The notes below the pieces were generated by a model that was given only the letters and a program-made list of their open reading frames with translations, was not told where the DNA came from and did no database searches. Positions 1 to 11,462 of a stretch of DNA of 64,000 nt are shown here, one piece after another (position 1 is the stretch's first letter; every line of letters starts with the position of its first letter). This stretch comes from Rhyacophila brunnea. Its lineage: Eukaryota; Arthropoda; Insecta; Trichoptera; Rhyacophilidae. The position numbers and the translations under genes are program-made. Location: assembly GCA_022495005.1 (NCBI GenBank), contig JAGYXB010000965.1:124001-188000 (forward strand), in the 5' to 3' direction.

Positions 1-104
1 CAGACAAAATTGAAATAGATGCTTCACATCGCCACAGTAGGGTCCCGTGATACGCTCGATTAAGACCGAATGTGGTGCGGGGAGGGTTTTGGTTTGGAGG
101 GATT

Positions 105-625
105 AACTTCAATGATTCTTCTTCTTCTTCCACCCTGTCACGTCCCAACATTGGGGCATAGGGCAAGCACAAGTTGGCGCCACTTCCCTCGGTCCATCGC
201 CAACTCTTGCGCCTCCCGCCATGTCAGACCTGCAGCACGTAGGTCGCTCTTGTAGCACCGCTGCAGGGTGAGGGAGGGCCGGCCACGGCGACGGAACCCT
301 TGAGGCTGTGCCACAAGGGTACGAAATGCCGCACTCTTTGGCGGCATCCGGAATACGTGTCCCAGCCACGTAAAGCGTCTCTTCGTGATAACTTCAATCA
401 CCGAAGGCTGTTGTGTCTGCTCACGAACTCGGGTGTTTGTAACGCGGTCGTACCAATGTACCCCTAACATTCGGCGGAGACATCGATTCTCAAAGCTCAA
501 AAGCCGAGACTTTTGAAGCTTAGTAAGATGCCATGTCTCACAGCCATACAGGAGCACAGGTAGCACGCACGCGTTAAACAAACGACACTTGGTCCAATGA
601 TAAAACAATGATAAACTTCAATGAT
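105..625 (-). mobile_element. 5'-truncated non-LTR retrotransposon (RTE-like), 3' end
   Basis: The minus-strand frame from 608 down to about 138 encodes the tail of a LINE reverse-transcriptase polyprotein. It has the block CVLPVLLYGCETW, then a basic stretch with RLRRMLGV-like and RFTWLGHVFRM motifs, typical of RTE/BovB-type ORFs downstream of the catalytic RT core. The FADD catalytic box is absent, so the copy cannot retrotranspose. The 3' tail is a short GAA run (read on the minus strand near 117-130). A 12 bp direct repeat AACTTCAATGAT lies at 105-116 and 614-625, the expected target-site duplication, giving an insertion of about 117-613. A close relative lies at 40438-40918. RTE-like assignment is from motif recall, not a search. 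Confidence 0.85.
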
Positions 626-1589
626 ACTTTTACAATATTTCGTGACGTATTTTAGTGTCACACTTCATTCTTTCGGACGAGTTTACGCTAATGCAACATT
701 TTTAATTCATAAATCCAACTTCCCAACAATGTCGAAATCGAACTTATCCAGTTTAGTGCGACTGGATTTCGATGAATTTTTCATAAGTTACAATCGGATG
801 CATTTGTTATGCAGACTCCAACTCGAGGTGACATTTCAAAAATGGATTATTTATTCGGATAATAGTCGCCGAGACCTCTTGTGTGATATATTTATTATGC
901 TAAAATATTGATAAAAACAAATCTATTTTAAATATTACATAAATATATATTTTATACCTGCTTATTACTACGAATATGTCAACAATATAAATTAAACTAA
1001 ATGTCAATAGTATTTTTAGTTAACGGTGTATATTGTATATTTTAAGAGATAGGGTTTTCGATCCCGGACCCACATCTGTATCCTTTCAGCATGCCGGGAT
1101 TTCACAGAATTGGGCCTAATAAATGAACATCTACTGTCCGACAATATGATAACCGGAAGTCGCTGTAGTCGCATATAAAAAACTTCTCAGTGACATACCT
1201 GTCATGGCGGCAACGCGTGTTTAAATAATGCATCGGCTCTATTTTTAGGTAGGTATCTACGACTCCTATAATCAAAAAATTTACTAATAATAATTCTAAC
1301 ATCACTCCTGATCGTTTTAGACATATTCTTATGAATTATAAAAAGCATCAAATTACGTAAATATATAGATCTGTACACCACGGAAGCGTAAAATGAAATA
1401 TTTAGGGGTGTTTCTCATTTGAATACGGAAGTGCGATTAACTAAACAGGAGGGGCTTGTTAGTTCACAGTTTTAACACGTGGACAAGAAGTTCTTGTTCG
1501 ACAGTAAGTTCTGGTACGAATTTGTTTTTTGCACGCAATACAGCTAGTGTTTAGCGAGCTGTATGGCTTGTGGCCCGATCAAGACAGAA
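626..1589. other. AT-rich intergenic DNA, no gene seen
   Basis: Short open frames occur on both strands but none has recognisable protein motifs, splice-site support or a start context that stands out. No repeat shared with the rest of the window was noticed here. Confidence 0.5.
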
Positions 1590-1865
1590 TTAATGGGAAC
1601 TGAAATAGCTAACGGGTGTGGAGAAGCAGGCAACCGACCTCGAGTATGGACGAATGGGAGATAAACTTAAATACGTGTAAATAATACGCTTGTCTTCGTT
1701 CTGACAACTGCTCTCGTTTTAAGCACTGATGTTTACTCAATATTGGTGTATTTGAAGGTTGCAACACACACCATTGCACGTCTTTAATGCGTGGCTCATT
1801 TTCGTAGGACATTCACACATTCTAAACACTGCGTCAAAATGTATTGGGGTATAGCCTTTCTGAAT
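1590..1865 (+). repeat. Dispersed ~280 bp repeat (family 'RepA'), copy 1
   Basis: The copy starts with TTAATGGGAACTGAAATA and ends near GGGGTATAGCC. It shares order and sequence with copies at about 1890-2165, 2475-2757 (inverted), 11189-11462 and a fragment at 19013-19094. Shared words include CAACCGA-CTCGAG, GACAACTGCTCTCG and ACATTCACACATTC-like blocks. No coding potential and no tRNA-type promoter were recognised. Its class (MITE, SINE or a piece of a larger element) is unknown. Confidence 0.75.
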
Positions 1866-1889
1866 TATATTTATTAATCTAGTCTGTAC

Positions 1890-2165
1890 AGACAACCGAT
1901 CTCGAGTGTGCAAGAATACGGGATAAGCTTAAACACGTGTTAAGAATGCGTCATACGTCGAATACTGACAACTGCTCTCGGTTTATGCATTGACGCTCAT
2001 TTAATTTTGGTGTATTGACGGTTGCAATACACACTATTGTGTATTGACGGTTGCAATACACACTATTGCACGTCTATAAATAATGCGTGGTTCATTTTCA
2101 TGGACACTCACACATTCAAAGGCCTGCTTTAAAATGTAGTGTATTGGGGTATAGCTTATTTGAAT
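1890..2165 (+). repeat. RepA copy 2, with an internal 29 bp tandem duplication
   Basis: This is the same repeat as at 1590 but lacks about the first 40 bases. It contains a direct duplication of roughly 29 bp at 2010-2067 (word TGTATTGACGGTTGCAATAC twice), which the other copies have only once. Confidence 0.7.
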
Positions 2166-2474
2166 CCTATTCGACCGGCCACGAAAAGTCAGTTATCATT
2201 TGCCAATAGCCGATAGCGGACGCACTTAAGTGTAAAAGCCTAATTATTACACCAACAGACACGCACACCGAACCAGATTCAACGATCGTCGTGATCAATT
2301 TAGCTACCAACTCTGCTTAAGAAACCTGCTGAATTCTGTTACTACCACCCCTCCCGCCGCCTTAAAAAACAAAAATAAATTATAATGGATATTTTTGTTA
2401 ATTGGACCCCCCCCCCACTCCATGTGTATGTGTATGTACGCGCATATGTTATACTCACAGAACAGATAATAAAT

Positions 2475-2757
2475 AGAATACCGATAGGCTATATTCAATA
2501 CGCCGCATGTTGAAGCAGGGTTTTTGAATGTGTGAGTGTCCTACAAAAATGAAGCACGCATTATGCACGTGCAATAGTGTGTGTAATACACCAACATTAA
2601 ATGAGCGTAAATGCATAAACCGAGAGCAGCTTTCAGTATTCGATGTAAAACGTATTATTGACACGTGTGAAAGTTTAACACTGATTCTTCCTTACTCGAG
2701 TCGGTTACCTGCTATCGCCTTACCCGTTATATATTTCAGTTCCCATTATTTCTTAGT
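2475..2757 (-). repeat. RepA copy 3, inverted
   Basis: The reverse complement matches the RepA copies at 1590 and 11189, including CGAGAGCAG and CACTCACACATTC-type words, and ends at the reverse complement of the TTAATGGGAACTGAAAT start. With copies 1 and 2 it forms an inverted pair about 0.6 kb apart. The overlapping short open frames are repeat artefacts. Confidence 0.7.
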
Positions 2758-3280
2758 TCCCTGGTTATACTAATATAATATGATTGAAATAAGACAATAA
2801 TATATACGTCAAAATCATCGCTTCTCGGGCCCGGATATTAACCTGGGACACTCGGACTGCATATGCTGCTATTGTATTTTTTAAATAAACACCGTTCTCC
2901 GCTGGATGTTGTATGGTTTCTGGACCCGTTCTATACCGAACAAGAAAACGATCGGGATCCTGGTATAGTGAACCATAATTTATTGATACGCATTGAATAT
3001 GCATACACTTAGTAAATTTATCAATGGTATCTATTAAGCCAATATTTAATTAAATTCCACAATTTGTTCTCGAGTTGACGGCTTATCATCGGCTCGATTA
3101 GTGACTGAAATAGTCACCGTAATTAATAGTGTTAACTGTCAATTCTTGCTAGAGAGACATTGCATCCATTAAAATAAAACATAAAGTGCAGTAAGTACTT
3201 ATTTCACATTTTTTTGTTTACCATATCCGATCCTAAAATCGATCATAATGGGTCTCCACAAAGTGGAGGTTTGTATTAAC

Positions 3281-3440
3281 CAGTGGCGAGGGGTAGAAGT
3301 AGGCTGTTAAGATTCGACATAAATAGTGCACACGAAACTTTGTCAGTGATAGTACTCATTTTGTTTTCATTTAACTAAAAATACAATTTCCAAATGGTGA
3401 TGATTAGTTTTTAAAATTCAATTAAAGCCCGCATAACCAG
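3281..3440 (+). repeat. Fragment of hAT-like element family A (CAGTGGCGAAGGG end)
   Basis: It begins CAGTGGCGAGGGG and continues through GTTAAGATTCGACATAAATA and TTTGTCAGT. This matches copies at 22746, 29428, 33447 and the long copy at 55081-56060. Only one end is present. Confidence 0.65.
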
Positions 3441-3539
3441 GTTACATGTAAGTTGTACGTATGCAGTTCATCGTGGGACACTTATTCATGCGCCACACAA
3501 CAGAAATGAATGTTAGCCACTTGCTCAACCTATTAGATC

Positions 3540-3941
3540 CATGCCCCCCCACATCCTGACGCGCGCCCCCTAGGCTAGGATCTTTGGAGGACCCCCCCCC
3601 CTACCTATCGCTAAGGATAAAGACAGTGTGACGCTCTACAGTAGCGTTTTTCAAATGGTGTACCTACGCGGTAAAATTAAAGTGTATATTTAGTGTTTTT
3701 TTGTATATTTTAAAACATCCATTTGAATTATGGAGTTGTCGAGTATCGATATACAATTAAAAATTGTATCATACAACCACATCATTTAAAATAATAACAT
3801 TGTTGAAGGAAAACAGCGCAGGCGACTTTTTTTACTATTAAAGCGAATTTGTGATGTGTGTTTATCTCCCTTATCTGGTTGAGTCGCCTCGCCGGGCCCC
3901 CAGGCTAGAGTCCTGTCAGCCCTACCCTTGTGGTGGCCATA
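3540..3941. mobile_element. hAT-like miniature element, family C (CATGGCC ends), copy a
   Basis: This ~400 bp non-coding element has inverted ends (CATGCCCCCCCACA on the left, TGTGGTGGCCAT on the right). It is flanked by ATTAGATC (3532-3539) and ATTAGGTC (3942-3949), an 8 bp duplication with one mismatch, which is the hAT hallmark. Sibling copies are at 43070, 44808, 46413, 48985 and 57754. Confidence 0.8.
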
Positions 3942-4168
3942 ATTAGGTCCATACAGAAATTGAAAAATAATATGTGCCAGACCCAGGATACATCGCTCGG
4001 CCTATTCTATGAATTATCTTTAAAACTAACAAACATTATCTACACTTTGTAGTCTTAGTTCAATGAAAACAAATCGACCAAAGGTACTTGATGGAATCTG
4101 AATTTAAATCCATTAGAAAACAAATACATTTGAGTGACAAAATTTACTGTACACCCTTTGCCATCGTG

Positions 4169-4968
4169 TCCGGAAACTTGTACGTATGCAGTTCGCCGTA
4201 TCAGACTTCACCGTAAAATGTTGTATCGGAAATATATTATTGCCGTGGTCGGACAGTACCCACAGACATAAAATGCATGTCTAAATAAAACACGGTTCTT
4301 GACAGTTTACACTTTACAGGAAGCCAGCAGCAAACAAATTTTTAAAATAGCTGGATTATTTGTTAGGTTAGGTTAGGTTTTCATTCTTGAATTCATGAAT
4401 TTTGCCAAAATCGTGAAAAATGAAAATTGAATTAATATTCATATTCAGTGACGTCCCGTGGGAGTAGGCAGATTGAGCGTTGCTTGAGGGCGGCAAATTG
4501 AAGAGAATCATTTGTTATAGGTATATAGAAATAGCTAACATTATTTTGTAATTTTTGAAAATAATAAATCTGTGTACTTATTTCTGAATGGCAGAGACCA
4601 AATGTGTTAGAAATATCCACCAAATAGAAACTCAGGCTTCTGGTGATTTGGGTAAGTATCTAAAATCTATTAAGTATATTTATTCGCTTTTTATATTATC
4701 TAAATTAAATTTTGTATATAGTGGTTAAGTATATATTTTTTTACTAAGTAATGTATCCATGCAACACATTTCTTAGATATTGGAGTCATAAAAGGATGAT
4801 TAAAAATACTGTATAAAAGGGGAGGCATTTTGGCGCTGCCTAAGGGTGGTATTTTGTATAGGGACGGCACTGTTCGGAAACCGTATAGTGTACAGTCATC
4901 TCTTTCCGATGGAAAGCTCACAGCGAACTGTGCCACGGTGAAATGTTTTACGTACAATTTACATGTAA
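4169..4968. mobile_element. TIR element X, interrupted by a family B hAT-like element
   Basis: The left end (GTCCGGAAACTTGTACG...) and right end (GTACAATTTACATGTAA) resemble each other as inverted repeats and recur at 21882-22353, 51830-53172 and 57718-58550. CCCTTTGCC lies just outside both ends and may be a target duplication. The segment at 4446-4872 is an inserted element of another family. It also carries a short TTAGGTTAGGTTAGG tract near 4365. Confidence 0.6.
4446..4872. mobile_element. hAT-like miniature element, family B (CAGTGACGTCCC ends)
   Basis: It starts CAGTGACGTCCCGTGGG and ends GGGACGGCACTG. The interior words AGATTGAGCGTTGCTTG and GGCATTTTGGCGCTGCC recur in copies at 49583, 52292 and 55119. 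No clean 8 bp duplication is visible at this copy, but 52292 and 55119 have perfect ones. Confidence 0.75.
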
Positions 4969-5324
4969 CCCTTTGCCTTTGGGTGCCACAGTTGCGTTAG
5001 ATACACACAATTTGGCTAAAAGCTAGAAGATGCATTCATCCAACAGCAGATTTACACCGGCTGACGATGAAGCCTTAAATATCGATTAGTAAGAAGTATT
5101 CAACACTGACATAAATAGAGCCCAATTGAAGCTAATATTATAAGGTTACAAAAAATACAACATTATTAAATACAATTTGGCATTTGGCATGTTCTTTGAC
5201 ATAGTACGAAGACGCTCGCATACCCGTTTTTGTATTTACATATTAAATAATTCACAACATCTCCGCGATGCTGTTACATACAACATCAAGAGGAGATCTC
5301 GTTTTGCCGGCCGAAAAAAATTCG

Positions 5325-5359
5325 TATAAAAGGACCGGCGCGGGTCTTATCAAATCAGT
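5325..5359 (+). promoter_or_regulatory. Core promoter of the cuticle protein gene
   Basis: A TATA box (TATAAAAGG, 5325-5333) lies about 30 bases upstream of an arthropod initiator TCAGT (5355-5359). Transcription probably starts at the A at 5357. The spacing is textbook for a strong, tissue-specific insect promoter. No ecdysone-response element was identified by eye. Confidence 0.8.
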
Positions 5360-5393
5360 TCACTTTCAGTGCAGTTCAAACAAACACATCAAG
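5357..5393 (+). other. Non-coding first exon of the cuticle protein gene
   Basis: A 37 nt leader ends in ...ATCAAG followed by a canonical donor GTGAGA (5394 on). It has no ATG. When spliced to the acceptor at 6840, the leader's CAAG directly precedes ATG, giving a good insect start context. The intron is 5394-6840, and no other gene was seen in it. Confidence 0.75.
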
Positions 5394-6840
5394 GTGAGAA
5401 ACAAATTAACAAACAAACGATTTGTTAACAAATTAATTTGTTAACTCGTCTGTATTGAAAAAAAAACATTTTTTTACGTTAACGGCTCATAAACGCATCG
5501 CTGCAGTGGCAATCAATTATTTTATTACCCCGTTGAAGGATTATTAATTTCAACTGCAATTCAATTCAATAAAAAATAAATTATTTTGTTAATGCACTAT
5601 TATGCCATATTAACATAAATCTATACAATAATTGAGAGATAATTTTTTTAAATATTTTTTATTCGTTGATTTCACCTCTCATAGTGTTGTAAAACATGTC
5701 TCATTTTAACATGAAAGTAATACTTCAAATTTACGTAGTAATCACGTCGGAGCTATTGCAAACACTCGATGGTGACAAGCCTTTTACTGTCTGTTATTCA
5801 TACTTATAAAAAACATTGAAAGTCTATCTTCAGTTATTTAAACAGTTTTTTTTGTATCTCTTGTAATATTTAAATTTTGACACAAAGGTTATAACGAAAT
5901 AATAAATTAATAAAATTATTGAATAATACATTATTCAACTTTTGTTTAGTTGTGATCGGTACCGGTTTCGCCCGTTTAGCATGACATTGCAAAACTGTTC
6001 ATACAATTTAAAAAAAAACTTAATTCGAGATTGTCCAGCCTTTCCAATAGGACTGTGAATTCGTTTGAAATGTTAACAGTTTGTCCAAGTACGGCTATTC
6101 AATTTTGTCATTGAGCACCAGTACACTTTGGGCCCGTAATATATATCGGATTAATACATTTAAATACAATTAATGTAAAGACATATTGTAACAAAATATT
6201 TTTTTAAATGCGTAGTTTTCGAGCAATGCTAATTTGAACTAAAAGCAATCATACACTTTTTACCTATACGGCATCACATTGTGATATCATTTTTGTATTT
6301 TTTGTAAGTAAAAGCATCCCATAGTTTGTAACTGCATTTTTATTATCCCTGAACGTCGTTTGTATGCGTTAATTGCTTTCATATTCGCGATAATACGACG
6401 GTCTTAAAACGCATCGTTATAAAAAATAAATTATTACGTTAATAACAGATCATAAACGAGTCGTTACAATGTTACAAATAATTAGTCATTTTGTTTATTG
6501 GCAAACTAAAAGAATAACAATACACGCTTAGACAGCGATCAATATGTCATTATTATAAGATGTAGAAACAGAATATTATATTTGACTTTATTCAACAATT
6601 ACAGATCCAATTTGGCTTGGATTAACTTGGCAATGAATACCATCCAGAGTTGCTAATTTAGCCTGACTTAGTAAGACGCGGTTTTGTTCTGGGCCACTGC
6701 CTTTTTCCGTAGATTTACAACCAGCTATATTATAACAACGTATCATTGTGTATGGATACTTATTGGCCTCTTAAAGATAGGAGCATAACACAGTTTTAAA
6801 GGAATATAACAACGTATAACTCCTCTTTTCTCCCCCGCAG

Positions 6841-8661
6841 ATGAGATTCCTCGTAACTCTGGCATGCGCCACCTTCCTGTTCGTCCAGGTATTCGGAGAC
6901 GTATCACACTTGGCTCACGCCAGCGCTGATGCCGCCGCCCCAATCCTGAAGCAGGTTTTGGACATCGCCGAAGATGGTCATTACCAATGGAGCTATGAGA
7001 CCGGCAATGGTATCGCTGGACAGGCCCAGGGAGGCAGCGAGGTACGCATATCACATATATCTCTTTACACGTGTTACAGCGTTTATAAAATAGGCAGGTT
7101 ACGACAAAATATGCTAAAGTATTGCAAGTAAATTTAATGTGTCTATCGGCACATACATCTGGTTTTTTAGCCTTATGTGATTTATAATGTTACAACTAAC
7201 ACTAAACAATGTACGGGAAAATAACCCGTAATTCGAATGTAATACTTTGAATAATACAAATAAAATTGAATAAACTACTATAATATATTGTACTTAATAA
7301 TATATCTCTTTACACGTGTTACAGCGTTTATAGAATAGGCAGGTTACGACAAAATATGCTAAAGTATTGCAAGTAAATTTAATGTGTCTATCGGCACATA
7401 CATCTGGTTTTTTAGCCTTATGTGATTTATAATGTTACAACTAACACTAAACAATGTACGGGAAAATAACCCGTAATTCGAATGTAATACTTTGAATAAT
7501 ACAAATAAAATTGAATAAACTACTATAATATATTGTACTTAATAATTGTACGTAATAATTAAATGTTTTATCATTTTATAAATTAACTTAAAAATTAACA
7601 GTGTCTTGCAGTTTACCCTATATATATTCGATCACAATCGTTGCACGAATATTCTATCTTTTGAAATTACGACATTTAGCATGAACGTTCTCATTTTTCA
7701 ACAACCCTTATTGATGATTTTTGTTTTGTCTTGCCCCACAGGGAGTACAAGGATCAGCCCAATGGACCGCCCCCGATGGCACCCCAGTGCAGTTCGCTTA
7801 CACCGCTGATGCCAACGGTTACCAACCACAGGTAAAAAAAGAACCAACTTTTTTCAACTTCTATAAATTCACACCGCAAGCTCTAATATTACTATCCCCA
7901 CATGGACTAATAGTGTAGGAAGTCACTCTTGGTATACAACTGAATGGCGTCTAACGTTCGTCACGCCACAGTATACAATTTGTATCAAAGTTACGAACGG
8001 TTGATTACATCACCGCTATTCCACAGGTTTTAGTGTAAACTTAAAAGAATTTCATTCAATAATAAGCCATCTTTATATGAGCTTTTATAAATGAAAGTGA
8101 ACCTAAAAAATGATTGCTACGGCTAAGCTGTTTGTCATTTTGCATTACAGATTCATTTGTAGCAATCTTCACAGTTGTACTCTGATATCTATTCGCCAGG
8201 CTGGCTGTCTTGAAAAGCAGTTAAAGTTACAAGCCTAGAAAAGGGCAATATGTGTCAACAGAGATGATTTTAATAATTGTATTTTTAGACAAACGGTAAC
8301 GTGTAGGCTTATAGTGTCATGAGTTCCGGGTTCGAATCAGTGGTCAGGCAAATTCACATACTGTTTTTTACCAAATACGTTGAGCAAGTGGCTAACATCC
8401 ATTTCTCGTATAAACAAAAATCTGTTAATAAAATGTCCTTCCCTCTAGATATAATCGACACTGTAGATTTTGTATTTCTTAACGTGAAAGAATCCCCCTC
8501 TATTAAACATGTCTTTAAAAATGGAGTATTTACTAATTTGTATTGTCTGTTTGACTCAGGGCGCCCATCTTCCCACACCCCACCCAGTCCCAGACTACAT
8601 TCTGAGGTCTCTGGAATGGAACGCCGCTCACCCTGAGGAGGAAACACCCATCAAGAAGTAA
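6841..8661 (+). CDS. RR-1 type cuticle protein (chitin-binding 4), complete
   Basis: This is a structural protein of chitinous cuticle, secreted by epidermis. Coding exons are 6841-7041 (67 codons), 7742-7831 (30 codons) and 8560-8661 (33 codons plus TAA). All junctions are phase 0 with GT-AG introns, giving 130 residues. Residues 1-19 (MRFLVTLACATFLFVQVFG) form a signal peptide. Residues ~47-103 carry a Rebers-Riddiford domain of RR-1 type: YQWSYETGNGI, then WTAPDGTPVQFAYTADANGYQP, interrupted only by intron 2, then GAHLPTPHPVP. The aromatic positions typical of the chitin-binding face (Y/W/Y, W, F/Y, Y) are present. The start is fixed because ATG is the first codon after the acceptor and exon 1 has none. 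The tail ends ...EEETPIKK, unlike RR-2 proteins. In moths such genes usually pulse with moulting hormones, which is family knowledge and not shown here. Which larval or pupal cuticle paralogue this is cannot be decided. Confidence 0.95.
7056..7545 (+). repeat. Near-perfect tandem duplication (2 x 245 bp) in cuticle gene intron 2
   Basis: Copy 1 is about 7056-7300 and copy 2 about 7301-7545, starting at ATATCTCTTTACACGTG. By eye the copies differ at only one or two bases (ATAAAATAGG versus ATAGAATAGG), so the duplication is young or homogenised. It begins just inside the intron, so the splice donor itself is not duplicated. Confidence 0.9.
8300..8345 (+). repeat. tRNA-like B-box remnant, probable SINE piece
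   Basis: CCGGGTTCGAATCAGTGG at about 8325 matches a pol III B box. A convincing A box and cloverleaf are missing. It lies in the last intron of the cuticle gene. Confidence 0.35.
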
Positions 8662-9166
8662 ATTAGCGACGTCTGTCAGCGAACCCAAGTCAACATCTCA
8701 CTAGCAAAAAGGACAAACCACTAAACTAACTATTGGAAAAGAGTCAAGTACGCGAAAAGCATTCACATCTGCGCTCCTTTGATAACAAACCGTACTTTTA
8801 AAAAAATATTCATTCAAAACAATGCGGTTAATTCGCTTTTGAAAAAAATAATTGTTATTTTACTTCGACAGTGTACCAACAGATGTCTCTGACATATTTT
8901 ATTTAATTTATTAAAAAAAACAAACACAACACTAATAATTTATTTTTAATAAATTACGACGTGATCAAATTGCTGTTAAAATTTTTAAATAAATCATTTA
9001 AAATACTTAAATGTTAGATTCGTTTGTTGTATAGCTTTTGTTTGCGTATTTTTTTCGTACGTCCACATCGACGGCGTGAATTTGTGCGTGCGTTTGATAT
9101 TTATATTTATGATAAAGGGATATTTATTGAAATATATATATAGATCGTGTGTGCCGTGTATAATTA

Positions 9167-9172
9167 AATAAA
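9167..9172 (+). terminator. Candidate polyadenylation signal of the cuticle gene
   Basis: AATAAA lies 506 bases after the stop. Other AATAAA-like words occur nearer (around 8985-8995), so the true cleavage site is uncertain. Confidence 0.4.
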
Positions 9173-11188
9173 ACTGTATATATTTATGATAATCGATTAG
9201 TAGACAGAAAACTCAAACGCCTTCATATTATATACGGAGGGGTTTGGCGCAAAAAAAAACAATGCGGAGTTGTATATTTCCTATGTATGTAAAATATTAA
9301 ATATATATATATGTATTTTTGTTAATTTTACTCAATCGTTTTATTCGTTGAATTTCAAAAAACACCCCCTCCCTATTTCGTCCCTTTTCGAATTTTCAAG
9401 TAAGGTGTAATACTTACTAGTGACATCTAAGAATTTTCTTTGATACATTATTTGAACATATAATCAATCAACCGATGGGAAACCATTATTTTTTTATTCC
9501 AGATAATTTCAATTGGAAGCACTATATTAATACAATTAGAAACTACATAACTATTATTTATAAAACAATATAAATAAATAGGTACATAATTTGAAAGCAC
9601 TTATAACAAATATAACCACTAGAAAAAAAAAAAATTTAAAATATACGACACCACCTTGGGAATCGCGCCCAAGCGCACTGAACACTATGCTATTGGTATC
9701 TAATCTAATTGCGACAAATTTAACTTTAATAGTTTTTACAGTACTTTCTGAAGCGCTTTCTAAATTGTGTCACTAATTGTCAATCAATCTGCTTTTGTAT
9801 TTTAAATCAAAGTAATGAATTACCTTTTTAATTTAAATAATAATTTTTAGTTATAACGTACTTGTACTTGCTAATATTTTCAACACTTCTAAAAAATACA
9901 TAACCACTAGAAATAAAACATAAAATAGTGGTCAGTGTACAATTCGACACCATAGTTGAAAAGGGTAACAACTCAAAATTTCAAGGTTATGAGTTAATAA
10001 TGCCATTCGATGTAGAAATGTCTTTTCTTTATAATTTAATAAAAAAAATCAAAAATTTCTTCAACGGGTCATAAAATCGAATAACCCTATCTGGGATTAA
10101 TCATTAATTCAATTATAAACAGGAACATCTGGGATGATTATTGGTTAAACTGTAAAATTCCATCGTGCATTGCTAAGTTCAATTGAACTAAATAAAAAAT
10201 AAACACATTTACTTAAAAAATCGAGGCTTCAACATTGAAATGAGAATTTGTACAAAACTTTTAAACGGCATTATCTTAGAAAAAGTTATTTTGAGTTGTT
10301 TCCGTATAGAACTAAGGTCTTGCACACGATTCCCGAGGGGCGCAGGTTCGAACCTGCTGGGTGTCGTATTTTTTCAAAAGGATTTTTTCTAGAGGTTATA
10401 CCTAAGTGTTTTCAAATTTGTTTTCGAATGAATGTTCAATAAAAGAATATTACATTCTTAAATCTTGAGAAATATTTTCATTGAATAAAAAAAAATATTA
10501 TTTAACACAATCACTGGTAACCTTTTAATTACCACATTTAAATGACACGTTAATTATATCTAATGGCCAACAACTCCAAAAGCGCCAGTAGCGGTGTTAG
10601 CACTAAATGAGTTAATACATTGTATAAAATATATTTTTAAATACTGCCTTCGCGATAGCAAAGCTCGGTTAGATATAACCAACAAGAATTTAAAGTGAAT
10701 AGCATTTCCATTATATGAAAAATTTTATGTTTTTAAAAAAAATTTCATTAACACTATAACGAGGAAAATATATCAATTTTAATTTGATCAATAATATTCA
10801 AAGTAGTTGGCCTCAAAGAACACTGAACGCTTGCTTATATACATATTTTTTTTAATTGTAAAATTATTTATCGATTTAAAAAATATTTACTACTTAACAT
10901 GTCAATGACATTTCGGTCAATATAATTGCGTGTCGCAATTCCTCGACAAGGAATGAAACTTCAAAATAAACTTACACAAAAACAAACTAATGCCAATTAT
11001 TCACTTTGTTTATATAATTGTTTATTTTCAAACAATACATCGTATACTCCGTGATAATTAACTGATGAATGAAAGTCACTAACACAACATAACAGAGACC
11101 TTTTAACACGCTCTACAATCCAGAAAGGATTTTAGCCCCTCTCAAACAGCCATTAGTTCAGTACTATAATAGCCAGTTTACAACGCGG
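9173..11188. other. AT-rich intergenic DNA with small repeat remnants
   Basis: No gene is supported. A pol III B-box-like word (CAGGTTCGAACCTGC, about 10342) follows sequence resembling the 3' half of a tRNA with a variable arm, but no 5' half is present. About 10520-10620 resembles the ends of small repeats at 23050-23165 and 37660-37760. No coding exon for alpha-catenin was found here on the minus strand. Confidence 0.5.
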
Positions 11189-11462
11189 ATTAATGGGAAC
11201 TGAAATACTTAACAGGTGTGGAGTAACAGGCAACCGATATCGAGTGTGGAAGAATATGGGATAAACTTAAAATACGCTTGTCCTTTGTTCTGACAACTGC
11301 TCTCGGTCTATGCACTGACGCTCATTCAATATTGGTGTATTTGAAGGTTGCAACACGCACTATTGTGCATCTATAATGCGTGTTTCATTTTTGTAGGACA
11401 CTCACACATTCAAAACCCTGCTTCGAAATGTAGTATATTGTGATGTAACCTATCTGAATTCA
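11189..11462 (+). repeat. RepA copy 4
   Basis: This is a full-length match to the copy at 1590, from TTAATGGGAACTGAAATAC to the TGTAACCTATCTGAATT end. It directly abuts the LINE fragment that follows. Confidence 0.75.

Noticed and set aside
4360..4380. TTAGG tracts here, near 22100, 34535 (as CCTAA) and 52015-52045 as interstitial telomere repeats
   Set aside because: The runs are only two to four units, degenerate, and three of them lie at the same place inside copies of element X, so they belong to that element.
8319..8647. Overlapping + and - open frames of ~100 codons at the 3' end of the cuticle gene
   Set aside because: They are shadows of the last coding exon (8560-8661) and its intron. 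The spliced frame explains the sequence with matching phases and the expected C-terminus.
10310..10365. tRNA gene with a variable arm ending GGTTCGAACC
   Set aside because: Only the 3' half resembles a tRNA. No D arm or matching 5' acceptor strand was found upstream.
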